Assembly: GCA_905221605.1 (NCBI GenBank)
Contig: CAJNDS010002379.1
Coordinates: 224,001 to 288,000, forward strand
Direction of reading: 5' to 3'
Length of the DNA: 64,000 nt
Source: Symbiodinium natans
Taxonomy: Eukaryota > Sar > Dinophyceae > Suessiales > Symbiodiniaceae
Below are positions 1 through 10,660 of this stretch, piece by piece (the first letter of the stretch is position 1; each line of letters opens with the position of its first letter). The notes under the pieces were generated by a model. The model was not told the origin of the DNA and ran no database searches. It saw only the letters and a program-made list of their open reading frames with translations. Position numbers and translations under genes: made by a program.

Positions 1-67
1 TTGGGTTTAGGGTTTGGGGTTTAGGGGTCAGGGTTTAGGGTCTTGGGCTTTGCCCTAACGCTGAAAG

Positions 68-123
68 AATGTGCCTCAACAACGCGCTGTTGGAGAAGGG
101 AGTCATACACCTGCCGAGTGCTG
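68..123 (+). CDS. Exon candidate, unknown protein
   Basis: Open block encoding MCLNNALLEKGVIHLPSA between a GAAAG acceptor and a strong GTGAGT donor, with heptamer tracts on both sides. The gene would continue to the right. No family recognised. Confidence 0.5.
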
Positions 124-838
124 GTGAGTTCAAGCTCAAGGGGGTTTAGGGTTTAGGGCTTGGGGTGTAGGGTTGAGGGGGCAAATCCTTTCTACCATCC
201 TCCCCATGGTCTTGAATACCCTACCCAAGAGTGAGCCGCCTAGGAAAAAAGGGTGCACTGTGTTTGGTTTAAAGGGGCTGAGAAGGGAACATAAGCCCTG
301 GAAAAAAGGGAATAAGCGCCTAGTCTGAGTCATATGAAAATGTAGGGTTTAGGGCTTAGGGTTGAGGAGTAGGGAGAAGTAGCCATGAGTAATCACAGTA
401 ATCACACGCAGTAATGTTCGTAACAAATGAACGAAAGCTCGTAGCAGAGAAACAGTGAGAAGTGATAAGTAACCAGGTCATGAAGGGCAAAAGGTATTCA
501 TTAAGTATTACGGACAAATTGCATAGTGATAGTAATGAAAAGGTCATATAACCATAACAACAGCGAAAAACTATAACTCGGATGAGAATATTCGACTATT
601 TTCTCAGTCGGCACAGCATCCTCAATCCTAACTAAAACCCACAAGCGGGCCAGGCCTACTGTTAGAAGTAACCCAGAACCTGGAAGAAGGGTGAGGGCTC
701 CCCTAAACCCTAAACCCTAAACCCTAAACCCTAAACCCTAAACCCTAAACCCTAAACCCCCCTAAACCCTAAACCCAAAACCCAAAACCCAAACCCTAAA
801 CCCTAAACCCTAAACCCTAAGCCCTGGGTGGTGCCTCT
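124..838. other. Gene-poor stretch: tract, MITE, AT-rich spacer
   Basis: Holds a heptamer tract, a copy of MITE family A (about 219-345), an AT-richer spacer (about 375-600) without convincing coding signal, and a CCCTAAA block with short 8-mer runs (697-830). I see no supported gene. Confidence 0.5.
219..345. repeat. MITE family A copy
   Basis: Shares the pattern GCCTAGGA...AAAGGGTGC...AAGGGAATAAG...GCCTAG with copies near 3560, 10897, 42770, 55275 and 60970. The ends are inverted (CCTAGGA versus a terminal GCCTAG), so it is probably a non-autonomous DNA element. Confidence 0.5.
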
Positions 839-905
839 GTTTCGCTGCAGTCTCTCCGCAGCTTCTGCAAGCTCTCCTGGTAGCACAATCTCGGGAGGGC
901 GTAGG
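839..905 (-). CDS. Exon candidate, strand uncertain
   Basis: The minus strand is open as PEIVLPGELAEAAERLQR, with a possible GC donor. A second minus frame is also open, so frame and strand are not secure. Confidence 0.3.
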
Positions 906-1802
906 GCTTAGGGCTTAGGGCTCAGGGCTCAGGGCTCAGGGCTTAGGGCTTAGGGCTTAGGGTTTAGGGTTTAGGGTTTAGGGCTTATAGAACTTATGGG
1001 GGTTATGGGTTGCGGGTTTGGGGTTTAGGGCTTAGGGTTTAGGGCTTATAGAACTTATAGGGGTTATGGGTTGCGGGTTTTGGGTTTAGGGCTTCTAAGG
1101 TTTGTGGGTTTAGAGGCTTTATAGGGTTTGTAGGGTTAATAGGTTTAATAGGATTTATAGGGTTAATAGGGTTTATTGGAATTAGAGTGGGCACCTCAAA
1201 CCAAAGGCTTCTACAAGGGGGTTGATGCATTGTGCCGGGCTCTCCTGGCATCTTTGCGAAGAGCATCAAACCCCTTGCCTTTAGGGTTTAGGGTTTGGGG
1301 TTTAGGGTTTAGGGTTTAGGGTTCAGGGTTCAGGGTTCAGGGTTCAGGGTTTCGGCTAGCCAGACCACCTGCCCAGGCAACACCCCTAATCCCCAAAGCC
1401 TAAACCCTGAACCCCAGGCTTCAATGTGGGTATGGAGTATCTCAGAGGGCGTCAGAGGGTCAGTTTGTAGTACATGCTATATGCAAATAAGCATACCAAA
1501 TCGCGCTTTTTGGTGCCCAGCCCCACAGAAGTGGTACAGACGGACTCTCTGCGGAACGGCTTGCCTTGAATGGTGGTCGCCAGAGGGTTTAATGTGTACG
1601 TGTTGAACTGGTTAGCCCTTCCAAGGCCCTCTGGTTACGTTGCAAAGTCAGGTCCTCTTTGTCCCCAGGAAAGGAAGCATGTCATATCCCAACCTGAACC
1701 CCAAAATTGGAGTGATGCAGAGGGCCCGGGGGTTGGAGTGAGTCGTGAGGTTGTCTTCAAAAGGCTTAGCGTTTAGAGTTTAGGGTTTAGACCTTGCTTT
1801 AC
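906..1802. other. Heptamer blocks with unassigned spacers
   Basis: 900-1170 and 1280-1350 are heptamer variants (CTTAGGG, TTCAGGG, TTTATAGGG-like). 1200-1280 is open on the minus strand (FDALRKDARRARHNAST) and may be an exon. 1420-1780 is unique sequence with no clear exon. Confidence 0.4.
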
Positions 1803-1872
1803 GTCCACCATCCGCCGCAAAATCACCCCCAGCACTGTCGAAAGAGACCCTGGAAAGCCAGACTCCAACATC
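1803..1872 (-). CDS. Exon candidate, unknown protein (1.8-4.8 kb minus group)
   Basis: Encodes DVGVWLSRVSFDSAGGDFAA with a CGCAAG acceptor and a GTAAAG donor. It is the most downstream of nine minus-strand blocks up to 4.84 kb that may form one gene. No family recognised. Confidence 0.5.
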
Positions 1873-2105
1873 CTTGCGGAAGGAGGTTTTAGGTTTTAAG
1901 GTTTAGGATGTCCACAAAAAATGCTTTGCAGCGTCGCAGCCTTTCTGTTTGAACTAGGGTTTAGGGTTCAGGGTTCAGAGTTTAGGGATTCGGGTCTCCA
2001 GTAACATGCCAGCTGTGAAGTGAGAGCAATCAGTTGCAGAGTGCGGAGATTGAGGAGCTCAGAGGACCCTGAATAATGTGTATACATAGAAAGGTACAGG
2101 GTGCC

Positions 2106-2256
2106 TAAATCAGCCTAAACCCTAAACCCTGAACCCTGAACCCTGAACCCTGAACCCTGAACCCTGAACCCTGAACCCTGAACCCTAAACCCTAAACCCT
2201 AAACCCTAAACCCTAAACCCTAAACCCTAAACCCTAAACCCTAAACCCTAAACCCA
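2106..2256. repeat. Heptamer tract, CCCTGAA then CCCTAAA
   Basis: About 21 units. The first part is homogeneous for the variant CCCTGAA and then switches cleanly to CCCTAAA, which suggests local amplification of a variant unit. Confidence 0.95.
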
Positions 2257-2268
2257 AACCCTACTGAC

Positions 2269-2335
2269 CCGTAGGACAATTCGCAGACAAAGTCTCCTGC
2301 GCGATGAAGATTTTCTGATAGCGCTCCTGAGTCAG
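2269..2335 (-). CDS. Exon candidate, unknown protein
   Basis: Encodes LTQERYQKIFIAQETLSANC, flanked by acceptor ACTCAAG and donor GTCAGT. The helical, charged composition is typical of real protein. Lies just downstream of the block at 2480-2579 on the same strand. Confidence 0.6.
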
Positions 2336-2479
2336 CTTGAGTTGTTAGTTCAGATGTTAGGGTTGAGGCAGTTTAGAGTTTAGGGTGAAATTTGGGGTTA
2401 CTCCGGGTTTCGGGTTTCGGGTTTAGGGTTTGGAGTTTTGGTGTTTAGGGTTTTTGCTTCTAGGGGTGTTTAGGGCTTA

Positions 2480-2579
2480 GAGCCAAGTCTCCATGGCCCG
2501 CTTCATATCGGCCACCTTCCCTTGCGACCCGGGGGGAAACTCCAAACCCGGAATCGCTTTGGGGACTTTCCCGTAAGCC
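2480..2579 (-). CDS. Exon candidate, unknown protein
   Basis: Encodes AYGKVPKAIPGLEFPPGSQG and runs on to KVADMKRAMETWL. The acceptor is GGGTCAG. Possible donors are GTGGCC inside the block (phase 0, matching the next exon) or a GC site near the end. Confidence 0.5.
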
Positions 2580-2718
2580 CTGACCCTCAAACCCTAAAAA
2601 CCACCAACCCTAAACTTAAAACCCTCAACCCTCAACCCTCAACCCTCAACCCTAAACCCTAAACCCTAAACCCTAAACCCTAAACCCTAAACCCTAAACC
2701 CTAAACCAAGCAGTATAC

Positions 2719-2766
2719 CCTGTGTGCTCCGTGCTTTTGCTGTCGTGGCGTCTTTCGTTGTCGACT
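2719..2766 (-). CDS. Short exon candidate
   Basis: Short open block between a GCGAG acceptor and a GTATAC donor, with heptamer tracts on both sides. One frame reads VDNERRHDSKSTEHT. The frame is not fixed. Confidence 0.35.
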
Positions 2767-2864
2767 CTCGCAACCCTAAATCCACTAAACCCATGAACCC
2801 CACACAGGCATCAAATTGTCACACCTCAACCTCTCATTTCTAAACATGAATAAAACCCTAGACC

Positions 2865-2980
2865 CCTAAACCCTAAACCCTAAACCCTAAACCCTAAACC
2901 CTAAACCCTAAACCCTAAACCCTAAACCCTAAACCCTAAACCCTAAACCCTAAACCCTAAACCCTAAACCCTAAACCCTA
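2865..2980. repeat. Pure CCCTAAA tract
   Basis: About 16 uninterrupted CCCTAAA units between two exon-like blocks of the minus strand. On the sense strand this reads TTTAGGG. Confidence 0.97.
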
Positions 2981-2982
2981 TT

Positions 2983-3035
2983 CGCGGCCTCCGTCATGTA
3001 GAAGGATCCCTCCTGGCTCTGGTTGCCCAAAGAGC
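2983..3035 (-). CDS. Exon candidate, unknown protein
   Basis: Encodes SLGNQSQEGSFYMTEAAN after the acceptor TTTCCTGAG. The block runs directly into the heptamer tract, so its donor is probably GC or formed by the tract. Confidence 0.5.
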
Positions 3036-3270
3036 CTCAGGAAACGTGGGGTTCAGCGGGAGAATCAAGAAAGGATTTAGGGTTTAGGGTTTAGGGTTTA
3101 GGGTTTAGGGTTTAGGGTGTAGGGTGTAGGGTTTAGGGCTACAAACTCCCTAAACCCTAAGCACTAAAGCCCTAAGAAGTCTCATTAAACCCTAAACCCT
3201 AATCCTTAAACCCTGAACCCCAAAAGCCCCCCAAAACCCTAAAACCCTTTGGCTGAACCGGGGAGAACAC

Positions 3271-3346
3271 CTGCGAGATCGAGGAAGCAGGCCCAGAGAA
3301 GCAGCGACAATGAGTCAAAGGATCGTCGCGTGGCCACCTGGTTCAG
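3271..3346 (-). CDS. Exon candidate with telomere-derived acceptor
   Basis: Encodes LNQVATRRSFDSLSLLLWAC, with donor GTGTTC. The acceptor is the TTTAG of the adjacent heptamer tract, so the repeat itself appears to provide the splice site. No family recognised. Confidence 0.6.
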
Positions 3347-3559
3347 CTAAACCCTAAAACCTAAACCGTAGGCCCTAAACCCTTAAACCTAAACCTGAAA
3401 CCCTTGGCGGGTTTTACATGGTAGGGCTTAGGGAAGCATGGGGGTTCGGGGCTCTGGGAATTCGAGGGTTTAGTTTGAGGGCAGCTTGGGGCGAAGGGGA
3501 GAACCCTAATTACACCCTAAACCCGAAATACCCTGATCCCTGAATACCCTACCCGAGAG

Positions 3560-3657
3560 AAACCTAGCAATAAAGAGGGTGCCCTTCTAGTTTGAAGGGG
3601 CTTACAAGGGAACCTAAACCCGGAGAAAAGTGAACAAGGGCCTGCTCTGGGTCCTAG
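3560..3657. repeat. MITE family A copy
   Basis: Contains the family pattern GAGGGTGCCC...AAGGGGCTTACAAGGG...GGGCCTGCTCTGGGTCCTAG. Confidence 0.55.
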
Positions 3658-3704
3658 TAGAGGAGTTTTAAGGGGACTTTGTGGGTTGAGGCTTGACGGG
3701 GAAC

Positions 3705-3794
3705 CGTAGGGAGCCGTGGCAGTACAATTCTAGGGCTTGAACAAGGATGACTGCCTCGGCGGCCAACAGGGGAACGAGCACACCACCCCGAGCA
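3705..3794 (-). CDS. Exon candidate, hydrophobic segment
   Basis: Encodes GGVLVPLLAAEAVILVQALE, a hydrophobic helix-like stretch, between acceptor TAAACCAG and donor GTTCCC. Fully open over 90 nt. Confidence 0.55.
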
Positions 3795-4428
3795 CTGGTT
3801 TAGGGTTTAGGGTTTAGGGTTTAGGGTTTAGGGTTTAGGGCTTAGGGCTTAGGGCTTAGGGTTACAACCCTGAGCCCTAAACCCTAGACCCTAACCCACT
3901 GCTTCCTGGCTCTGCAAGCCTGTACTGCGCTGCTAAGCAGGCAGACCTCAACCCCCCAACCCCCGCTCCTTTGGGTTCCTACCACCCTCGGAACCCCCCT
4001 TCCTCATGCTTCTCAAAATAAGCAAGGGGAAACTCAGCAAGGAAACCAACACAGTTTTAAGTTCAACTATTTGCTAAGTAAGATACTTGAGGCAGGTTGG
4101 GGCTTAGGGTTTAAGACTCGAGGACACGCAAGTGACGTCGAAGATTGAGGATTTTGAGGACATTGCTGGCCCGCTCTAATGCCGAAGCCCCTTAAGCCTC
4201 CATAATCCCTTAAACTGCCTGAGCGCCACAATCACAAAACGACCCGAACGTCGACGTCATAAGCACAAATTTCTCCCCAAACCACAAACCCCGAAGGTCC
4301 TAAACCTCCGGAAACCCTCAACCTCTAAACCCTGAAAAACAACCCTACACCCAACTGTAAACCCTAAACCCTAAACTCTAAACCCTAAACCCTAAACCCT
4401 AAACCCCTACACCACAAACCCTAAACAC

Positions 4429-4500
4429 CAAAGTCCCCAGAATCGCCTCCGGCGCGTCCCGCGACAGCAGGACCAACTCCCGGAGAATGCTCAAGCAGGC
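4429..4500 (-). CDS. Exon candidate, helical repeat-like
   Basis: Encodes ACLSILRELVLLSRDAPEAI in 24 codons, phase 0 to phase 0, with acceptor TTTCCGAG and donor GTGTTT. The leucine-rich amphipathic helix resembles HEAT or armadillo-like proteins, but one helix is not enough to assign a family. Confidence 0.65.
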
Positions 4501-4771
4501 CTCGGAAAGATAGGGTTTAGGGTTTAGGGTTTAGGGTTAGGGTTAGGGTTGAGGGTTTAGGGTTCAGGGTTTAGGGTTTAGGGTTTAAGGTTTAGGGTTT
4601 AGGCTTTGGGGTTTCGGGCTTAGGGTTTAGGATGAAGAACCAAGCCCAAAACCCCAACAACAAAACTTCTTTGCTGGAAAATGGGGGGGGGGGTGCCCCC
4701 TCGATACGATGAAACCTATACCCTTAACCCTAAACCCTAAACCCTAAACCGTAAACCCCAGGGCTCTTTGC

Positions 4772-4843
4772 CCCGAGAATTTCCAAAGCTCCCGGCTGGG
4801 CAGCTCTCCGCGTTCACGAACCTCTCCAGCTCAATGTCGTGGC
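4772..4843 (-). CDS. Exon candidate, unknown protein
   Basis: Encodes HDIELERFVNAESCPAGSFG after the acceptor AAACAAG. A GC donor is likely (GGGCAAAG). It is the most upstream block of the 1.8-4.8 kb minus-strand group. Confidence 0.55.
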
Positions 4844-6049
4844 CTTGTTTGGGGTTTAGGGCTTAGGGCTTAGGGCTTAGGGTTTAGGGTTTAGGGTTTA
4901 GGGCTCGGGTTTAAGGTTTAGGGTTTGGGGTTTGGGGTTTAGGGTTTAGGGTTCGGGGTTCAGGGCTTGGGGTTTAGGGCCTGGGGTTTTCGGTTGAGGG
5001 CTTGTAGTTTAGGGTTTAGGGTTTGGGGTTTAGGGTTCAGGGTTTAGGGCTTGGAGTTTAGGGTTTAGAGTTTGGGGTTTGGGGTTAGGGCTTGGAGGTT
5101 AGGGTTTAGGCTTTAGGGCATGGAGGCCAGGGTGTAGGGCTTGGGGTCTAGGTTTTAGGGTTTAGGGCTTGGTGTTTAAGGCTTAGGGTTTAGGGCTTGG
5201 AGGTTTGGGGTTCAGGGCATCTAAGGTGCCTCAAGGTGTAGAGTCTAAGTACTATCCTTCAATGTCGAATTCCATCATGCTGACCAGCGCACCCCCTAAA
5301 CCCAAAACCCAAAACCCAAAATCCAAAACCCAAACATCCAAAAACCCCACACCCTCTAGATAAGTTGGACAAATGTCGGAGGGCTTAGGGCTTAGGGCTT
5401 AGGGCTTAGGGTTTAGGGTTTAGGAGGCTCAGGGGTTCTAGGCAACGGCATAGGCTGAAGCTCCCTGTGGCGTCCGAGGTATTTGGGAGTTTACGATTTT
5501 CAGGGGACCCTTAATATCCCCCAAATAGTAGGATGCCCTTATAAAAAGGACCCCCCATTAAGGTACCCCTATTTTATCGTAAACCCACCATTTGAGTTTA
5601 GGGGTTTAAGGGCCCCGCGTGTCGCGTGTGTTCAAACCTGGAGGCCTTCCAGGCTTCAATCTCGTGCTAGGGTTTAAGGCTTCATCTCGCTTATCATGAG
5701 GGTTTAGGGTTTAGGGTTTAGGGTTTAGAGTTTAGGATCCTCAAATCCTCAAACCCCCAAACCCTACGCCGATGTGCACCGACAACTTTCTGAAGAGTTT
5801 CTGTTATGAAGAACGTATGAGGAAAGCAGGAAGGCAATACCGCAAAGACATAAACCTTACGTAGATATCATAGGTGGGTTCCTCTGGGTGGGTTTCGGGG
5901 CTGACATATGGGGGCTCAGAAATTTGGGGTTGCCATATTGGGGTCCTTATAATAAGGGGATCCTACTATTTGGGGTCTAACTATAACTTTAACGACATTC
6001 CAAATCAGCCCAAGTAAGCCCTTCTACGCCCTGGTGGCTTCCTTCTGAG
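4844..6049. other. Degenerate heptamer field and MITE family C
   Basis: 4855-5215 is a long field of degenerate heptamers (TTTAGGG, TTTGGGG, CTTGGGG). 5259-5295 is weakly open on the minus strand (ALVSMMEFDIE). 5485-5590 and 5895-5995 are family C MITE-like sequences. 5760-5850 is open on the minus strand without convincing splice sites. Confidence 0.45.
5485..5590. repeat. MITE family C copy with inverted ends
   Basis: Ends are inverted: GTTTACGATTTTCAGGGG on the left and, complemented, GGGTTTACGATAAAATAGGG on the right. Related copies are near 5895, 29432, 30655 and 52105. Confidence 0.6.
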
Positions 6050-6099
6050 AGCCCTGCTCAGGCACTCAGCCAGCTGGAGGCGATCGTCCTCCACCCATG
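6050..6099 (+). CDS. Exon candidate
   Basis: Encodes SPAQALSQLEAIVLHPW between the pyrimidine-rich acceptor TTCCTTCTGAG and donor GTTAGA. Confidence 0.4.
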
Positions 6100-6725
6100 G
6101 TTAGAGGGGTTTTGGGCTCAGGGTCATGGGGCTGAGGGCTTTTGGGGTTTCAGGGTCTCAAGGGTCTTGGGGTTTAGGATTTTTGGGGCTGAGGGGTATA
6201 GGGATTAGGGATTTGGGGTCTCAGGGGCTTAGGATTTTTTGGGGTTTAGGGGTATAAGGATTTGGGGTCTACGCCTTAGTGTAGGTAAGGGTTTGGGATC
6301 AGAGTTTGGGGTTTAACAACTTAGGGGTTTACAGCATTTGGGCGCCCGCATGGGCACAGCCCTCAACTGTCAGGTTTAGGGTTTAGGGTTTGGGGTTTGG
6401 GGTTTGGGGTTTGGGGTTTGGGGTTTTGGGCTTCGGGTTTAGGGTCGATATGCCCAAAGATCATAGGTGACCCTGCAGCTACTTGGAGATTCGTTGTACT
6501 TGGTAACCCAAAAATAACTGCACTTCTGACCCAGTTATAACTTAAGGCTTCCTAAGGGGGTTAGAAATGGGTTATAACTACGGATGTAAGCGCGTTGCGC
6601 CCTGGCCTTCTTGATGTTGGCCCGTGCTCAATCTTCGCCCAGTGCAAGAACGAATAGGTCGATTGACAACCTTCTTGTGGAGGCGTCTGCTTAAATGGGG
6701 GCATCTTTAAATCGGTCGGGGATCT
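6100..6725. other. Degenerate heptamers and unassigned unique DNA
   Basis: 6110-6440 is a degenerate field of GGGTTT-like units. 6440-6725 is unique DNA in which I could not place a confident exon. Confidence 0.4.
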
Positions 6726-6950
6726 GTGTTTCGAGAGGAGGCGAGGCTCGAGCCACCTCCATACTCAGGGGATCCACTCCCCTTTCGAGTATGGAACCCA
6801 CGAGCTCCTGCTGCTCCTCACGTCCCATCGAACCCAGCGCTTCGCGCTCGCCGCCAGGATGCAACTCTACTACTAGCTGACCTGGTCAAGTCAGCACGCT
6901 TGCAAACAATCTCGCTTCAGTCATTTTACCTCACACAATGTGACCCCCCC
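6726..6950 (+). CDS. Possible longer exon, unknown
   Basis: One of the longer unique open stretches outside the transposon and ankyrin gene. The frame reads PYSGDPLPFRVWNPRAPAA and later ATLLLADLVKSARLQTISLQ. No repeats inside and no domain recognised. Splice sites are not obvious. Confidence 0.3.
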
Positions 6951-7228
6951 TGGCCTGCTTCCTTGGGTAAAGGAGGGACCCCAGAAGGGACCCTTCTTTT
7001 TTTGTCCCGTATGTAACCCTATAGAGACCTTATATAGTCTCTAGATACCTTAGCTCAGTAGCCTTCAAAAGACCCCTATATAACCCCTAAGGTCCCTTCC
7101 AAGGGCTAAACCCTAAACCCGAAACCCTAAACCCTAAACCCTACACCCTACACCCTACACCCTAAACCCTAAACCCTAAACCCTAAACCCTAAACTCCCA
7201 TTTCCCCCCCCCCCCCCCCCCCCCCAAC

Positions 7229-7285
7229 CATGCCCATCAAAATCCAGAGGCGGACCTCCTCAAGCCGCTGGTAGGAGGGCAGGAC
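7229..7285 (-). CDS. Exon candidate, unknown protein
   Basis: Nineteen codons, phase 0 at both ends, encoding VLPSYQRLEEVRLWILMGM, with acceptor CAGACAG and donor GTTGGG. The downstream intron starts with a 22-nt homopolymer (G on the sense strand). Confidence 0.65.
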
Positions 7286-7429
7286 CTGTCTGAGGGATTA
7301 GGGTTTAGGGTTCAGGGTTTAGGGTTTAGAAAGTTACGGTTTAGGGTTTGGGGTTTAGGGTTTAGGGTCTAGGGTTTAGGGGTTCAGGGGTTTAGGGTTT
7401 AGGGTTTAGAGGCTTCAGGCTTTTGAGCC

Positions 7430-7499
7430 CGGAGCCCTCAACCCTCGTGCGGTTTTCTGGGCTGAAGGTTGGTGGAATGCGAAGGGTGCTTATCATTCA
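7430..7499 (+). CDS. Exon candidate, Trp-rich
   Basis: Encodes NPRAVFWAEGWWNAKGAYHS. The three tryptophans make a chance reading less likely. The donor GT follows TTCA. The upstream boundary is unclear. Confidence 0.45.
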
Positions 7500-7564
7500 G
7501 TCCCAAAACCCAAAACCCAAAACCCTAAACCCTAAACCCCCCTGAACCCTCAGATCACAAACTT

Positions 7565-7632
7565 GAAGCTTCACAGCAGGCCCAAGTCATATAAGACAAA
7601 CCATCTGACAACTTGAGCAGAGGCAAGATCAT
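7565..7632 (-). CDS. Exon candidate
   Basis: Minus strand open as MILPLLKLSDGLSYMTWACC; a second frame reads HDLASAQVVRWFVLYDLGLL. Frame unresolved. The left edge overlaps a dispersed repeat shared with 11.6 kb. Confidence 0.4.
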
Positions 7633-7814
7633 GGGTGCCCCTGCTACCCCCTCTATACTACCCCCGAAACCCGAAACCCTAAACCCTAAACCTTAAACCC
7701 TAAACCCTTAACCCTCCTAGGCCCCTCCCAATTTACGGCTGTTTAAGGAGAACTAAGCCTAGTTAAGGTGAAAAGAGGTCCATCTCACCCCAGGCAAGCA
7801 AGAGCAGCAAAGTA

Positions 7815-7945
7815 TAGGCCCTTCAAAGGGACCCCATATTTATATACCCCTTGTATACCCTGTACACCCAAGGGCCCTTACCTCAGAACTCTTCAAAGGG
7901 AGGTTAGGACCATACTAAGGGCCCATGAAGCTACCCTCAGAGCAA
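7815..7945. repeat. MITE family B copy
   Basis: Contains CAAAGGGACCC, ACACCCAAGGGCCC and AGGACCATACTAAGGGCCC, shared with copies near 34085, 37495, 38595, 40915, 52010 and 53326. Confidence 0.55.
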
Positions 7946-8125
7946 CCCTAAACCCTAAAACCCTAAAACCCTAAAACCCTAAAACCCTAAAACCCTAAAA
8001 CCCTAAAACCCTAAAACCCTAAACCCTAAACCCTAAACCCTAAACCCTAAACGCTAAACCCTAAACCCTAAACCCTAAACCCTAAACCCTAAACCCTAAA
8101 CCCTAAACCCCTAAACCCTAAACCC
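7925..8125. repeat. CCCTAAAA 8-mer block followed by CCCTAAA
   Basis: Starts as a homogeneous 8-mer (CCCTAAAA), then becomes the heptamer CCCTAAA. A clear example of a locally amplified variant unit. Confidence 0.95.
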
Positions 8126-8391
8126 AACACCCTAGGCTTAGGGTTTGGGGCTAAGAGAATTTAGAACTGAAGGTTGAGGACTGCCGTGAGGTGACGCAGC
8201 CATAGCATTCATGACACTTCACCTTAACAGGACTTAGGGTTTAGGGTTTAGGGTTTAAGGTTTAAGGTTTAGGGTTCAGGGTTCAGGGTTCAGGGTTCAG
8301 GGTTTAGGGTTTAGGATGTGGGGTTCGTCCCTACTGAAAAAAAGGGATCCTGAGATTACTTCCGAAATATTCCCTAAGGAGTGTTGGAGTC

Positions 8392-8473
8392 TCTAAGAAG
8401 CTTCTATAGCAGCTTGAGGAGCTCCCCCTGCCCCCGCAATAATCATGTAGCCCGGGCAAGGTGCCGCAGTGCC
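8392..8473 (-). CDS. Exon candidate, Gly/Ala-rich
   Basis: Encodes TAAPCPGYMIIAGAGGAPQA followed by IEAS and a stop, so it may be terminal. Acceptor GGTTTGAG. The IIAGAGG string recalls nucleotide-binding loops, but this is only suggestive. Confidence 0.5.
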
Positions 8474-8594
8474 CTCAAACCTAAATTAACCCAAGGTTCA
8501 TGTAGTCCCCAAAGCCAGAGGATACGCGGCACCGGGTTTGGGGTTACGGTTTAGTAGGGGCATGAACAATAACGTGCCGGCAAGCAAGAACGAT

Positions 8595-8660
8595 GAAACA
8601 ACAGACTCACGACGATGCCACTGAAAACTTCTTCGTGATTCGATTCAAGAAATTAGTGTC
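8595..8660 (+). CDS. Exon candidate with possible start codon
   Basis: Encodes MKQQTHDDATENFFVIRFKK and ends at a stop soon after. Lies between heptamer tracts; AAGCAAG precedes it. Confidence 0.4.
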
Positions 8661-8755
8661 ATAAGTTGTAGAAAAGTACGAAAACCTTGAACCTGTTCTG
8701 ATAGTGGGAAGGTTTAGGGTTTAGGGCTTAGGGCTTAGGGTTTAGGGTTTAGGGG

Positions 8756-8807
8756 CCCGAAATCCCTGCCTTGGGGCAGTTCTCCAGCACGTGCTTTGTG
8801 ACATCGC
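8756..8807 (-). CDS. Exon candidate
   Basis: Encodes DVTKHVLENCPKAGI after acceptor CCATTCAG. The block abuts a heptamer tract on its 3' side. Confidence 0.5.
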
Positions 8808-10014
8808 CTGAATGGGGCTTGGGGTCTCAGCCACTTGGGTTTTTTTGGGGGGAGGGGGGGGCACAAAACCCTCAACCCAGTTTAGATCCCCAAAACCCTA
8901 AACGCATTCCAACTGAACATGGGCAACCCTGTATCCCACGGTCCCTAAACCTTAAACCCCAAACCCTAATTTCCTAAACCCTAAATCCTAAACCCTAAAC
9001 CCTAAACCCTAAACCCTCCAAGCAACCCCCTGGAGCCTCTGCGGCAAGGCAGGAGTCTGAAAGGCAGGGAGGTTTCCAGGTTCAGACACTGAGCTCTAGA
9101 AGCAATCTGAAAAATTAACATAGCACGCTCTGCACAAGCCTAACCCTAAACCCTAAACCCTAAACCCTAAACCCTAAACCCTAAACCCTAAACCCAAAGC
9201 CCTAAACATGGGAATCAAATGTAGCCGTGGAGCGGAGGTCGAGGATGCCTCTGCACAGGAACACGGCGCATTTGCGGCTTTAGGGATTTAGGGATTGGAG
9301 GCCGGGTTTAGGGTTTAGGGTTTAGGGTTTAGGGTTTAGGGTTTAGGGTTTAGGGTAGGGGGGGGCTTAGGGGCTTAGGGGCTTAGGGGCTTGGGGGGCT
9401 TAGGGGCTTAGGGGCTTACTAGTAGGGGATTTAGTGCTTCGACGGTTTAGGGTGAGGACATATAGCAGAGGGTCAGAGCGATGTAGGGTTGAGGGTGGTG
9501 GCTCCGTCTTGCCAAGGGCGCAGCTGACCCTAGCCAAACCCAGGCCCAAATAAGTTTAGGGTTTAGGGTTCCCGCGTGTGTCTGTGTGCGGCTGCATTGG
9601 CGCTTTGGGAAAGGCAAAAATTGTTAGGGTTCAGGGTTCTTTTAGGCTTTAGGGGTTTAGGGTTTATGGTTTAGATTTTTTAAGGCTTTAGGGAGTCTGG
9701 CCAGCGAAGTAAACTCAAGCTGCTTGTTGAGGCGACTGGGTTGGGATTGTGTGTGGGTTGGGATTGCGTGCAAGCTCTGTCCAGGATGGGCAACAATACC
9801 CTAAACCCTAAACCCTAAACCCGAAACCCTAAACCCTATACCCCCTTAGAAGGTTCTGTAGGGTTGGATTCTGGGCGGATTCTAAGGGCATCCCGTTGAT
9901 GAGTGGTAGGATCATATACTTTTGGGTGTTTAGGCTTTAGGGTTTAGTGGGTTGTGGGTTTAGGGTTTAGGGTTTAGGGTTTAGGGTGTACTAAGGCCTA
10001 GTAGCCCATCCTAG

Positions 10015-10087
10015 GTGGCGGATGGAAGTGCGAGGCCCCTGCCTTCAGGTGGATGCCCCTGAGCTCTTTGACAGTCATATTTGGAGG
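10015..10087 (+). CDS. Exon candidate, unknown protein
   Basis: Encodes MEVRGPCLQVDAPELFDSHI after the acceptor CATCCTAG. Probably a non-GT donor. Fully open. Confidence 0.55.
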
Positions 10088-10321
10088 GGCGGGGAGTTTA
10101 GGGCTAGCAACTCTGACTAGGCTCCTCTCTGGTACGGAGCGCACCCCAAACCCTAACAACACCCAAATCCCTGATCCTAAACCCTAAACCCTAAACCCTA
10201 AACCCCAAACCGCAGACCCTAAACCCTGAACCCTAAATAAACCCTAGCCCTAAACCCTAAACCCTACACACTAAACCCTAAACCCTAGCCCTAAACCCTA
10301 GCCCTAAGCCCCAAACCCCTT

Positions 10322-10398
10322 GGGGCCAGGCCTGGAGCTTGCTGCTTCTGGAACTTTGGAACCCGGCAAACAGCCTTGACCATGACCTTCAGCCCAGG
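10322..10398 (-). CDS. Exon candidate, basic protein
   Basis: Encodes YPGLKVMVKAVCRVPKFQKQ. Open through the whole unique block between two heptamer tracts. Borders not resolved. Confidence 0.55.
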
Positions 10399-10559
10399 AT
10401 ACGTGTAGGGTTTAGGCTTTAGGGTTTAGGGTTTAGGGTTTAGGGTTGAGGGTTTAGGACGTAGGATTTAGGGCTACGGGTTTCGGGTTTAAGTTTAGGG
10501 TTTGGTAGGCTAAATCCAAATTTAGGGGCTTTAGGGGGTTTAGGGGGTTTAAGGAGTTT

Positions 10560-10660
10560 AGGGTCTAGGGCCTTAGGGCCTTAGGGCCTCAGGGCCTCAG
10601 GGCCTTAGGGCCTTAGGGCCTTAGGGCCTTAGGGCCATAGGGCCTTAGGGCCTTAGCGCG
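10560..10660. repeat. GGGCCTTA 8-mer block
   Basis: About ten near-identical copies of GGGCCTTA/GGGCCTCA, a strongly diverged variant of the heptamer confined to this block. Confidence 0.9.

Noticed and set aside
1-60. Window starting at a chromosome end
   Set aside because: Telomere-type repeats open the window but occur equally in both orientations throughout, with unique DNA between them. No terminal array is seen.
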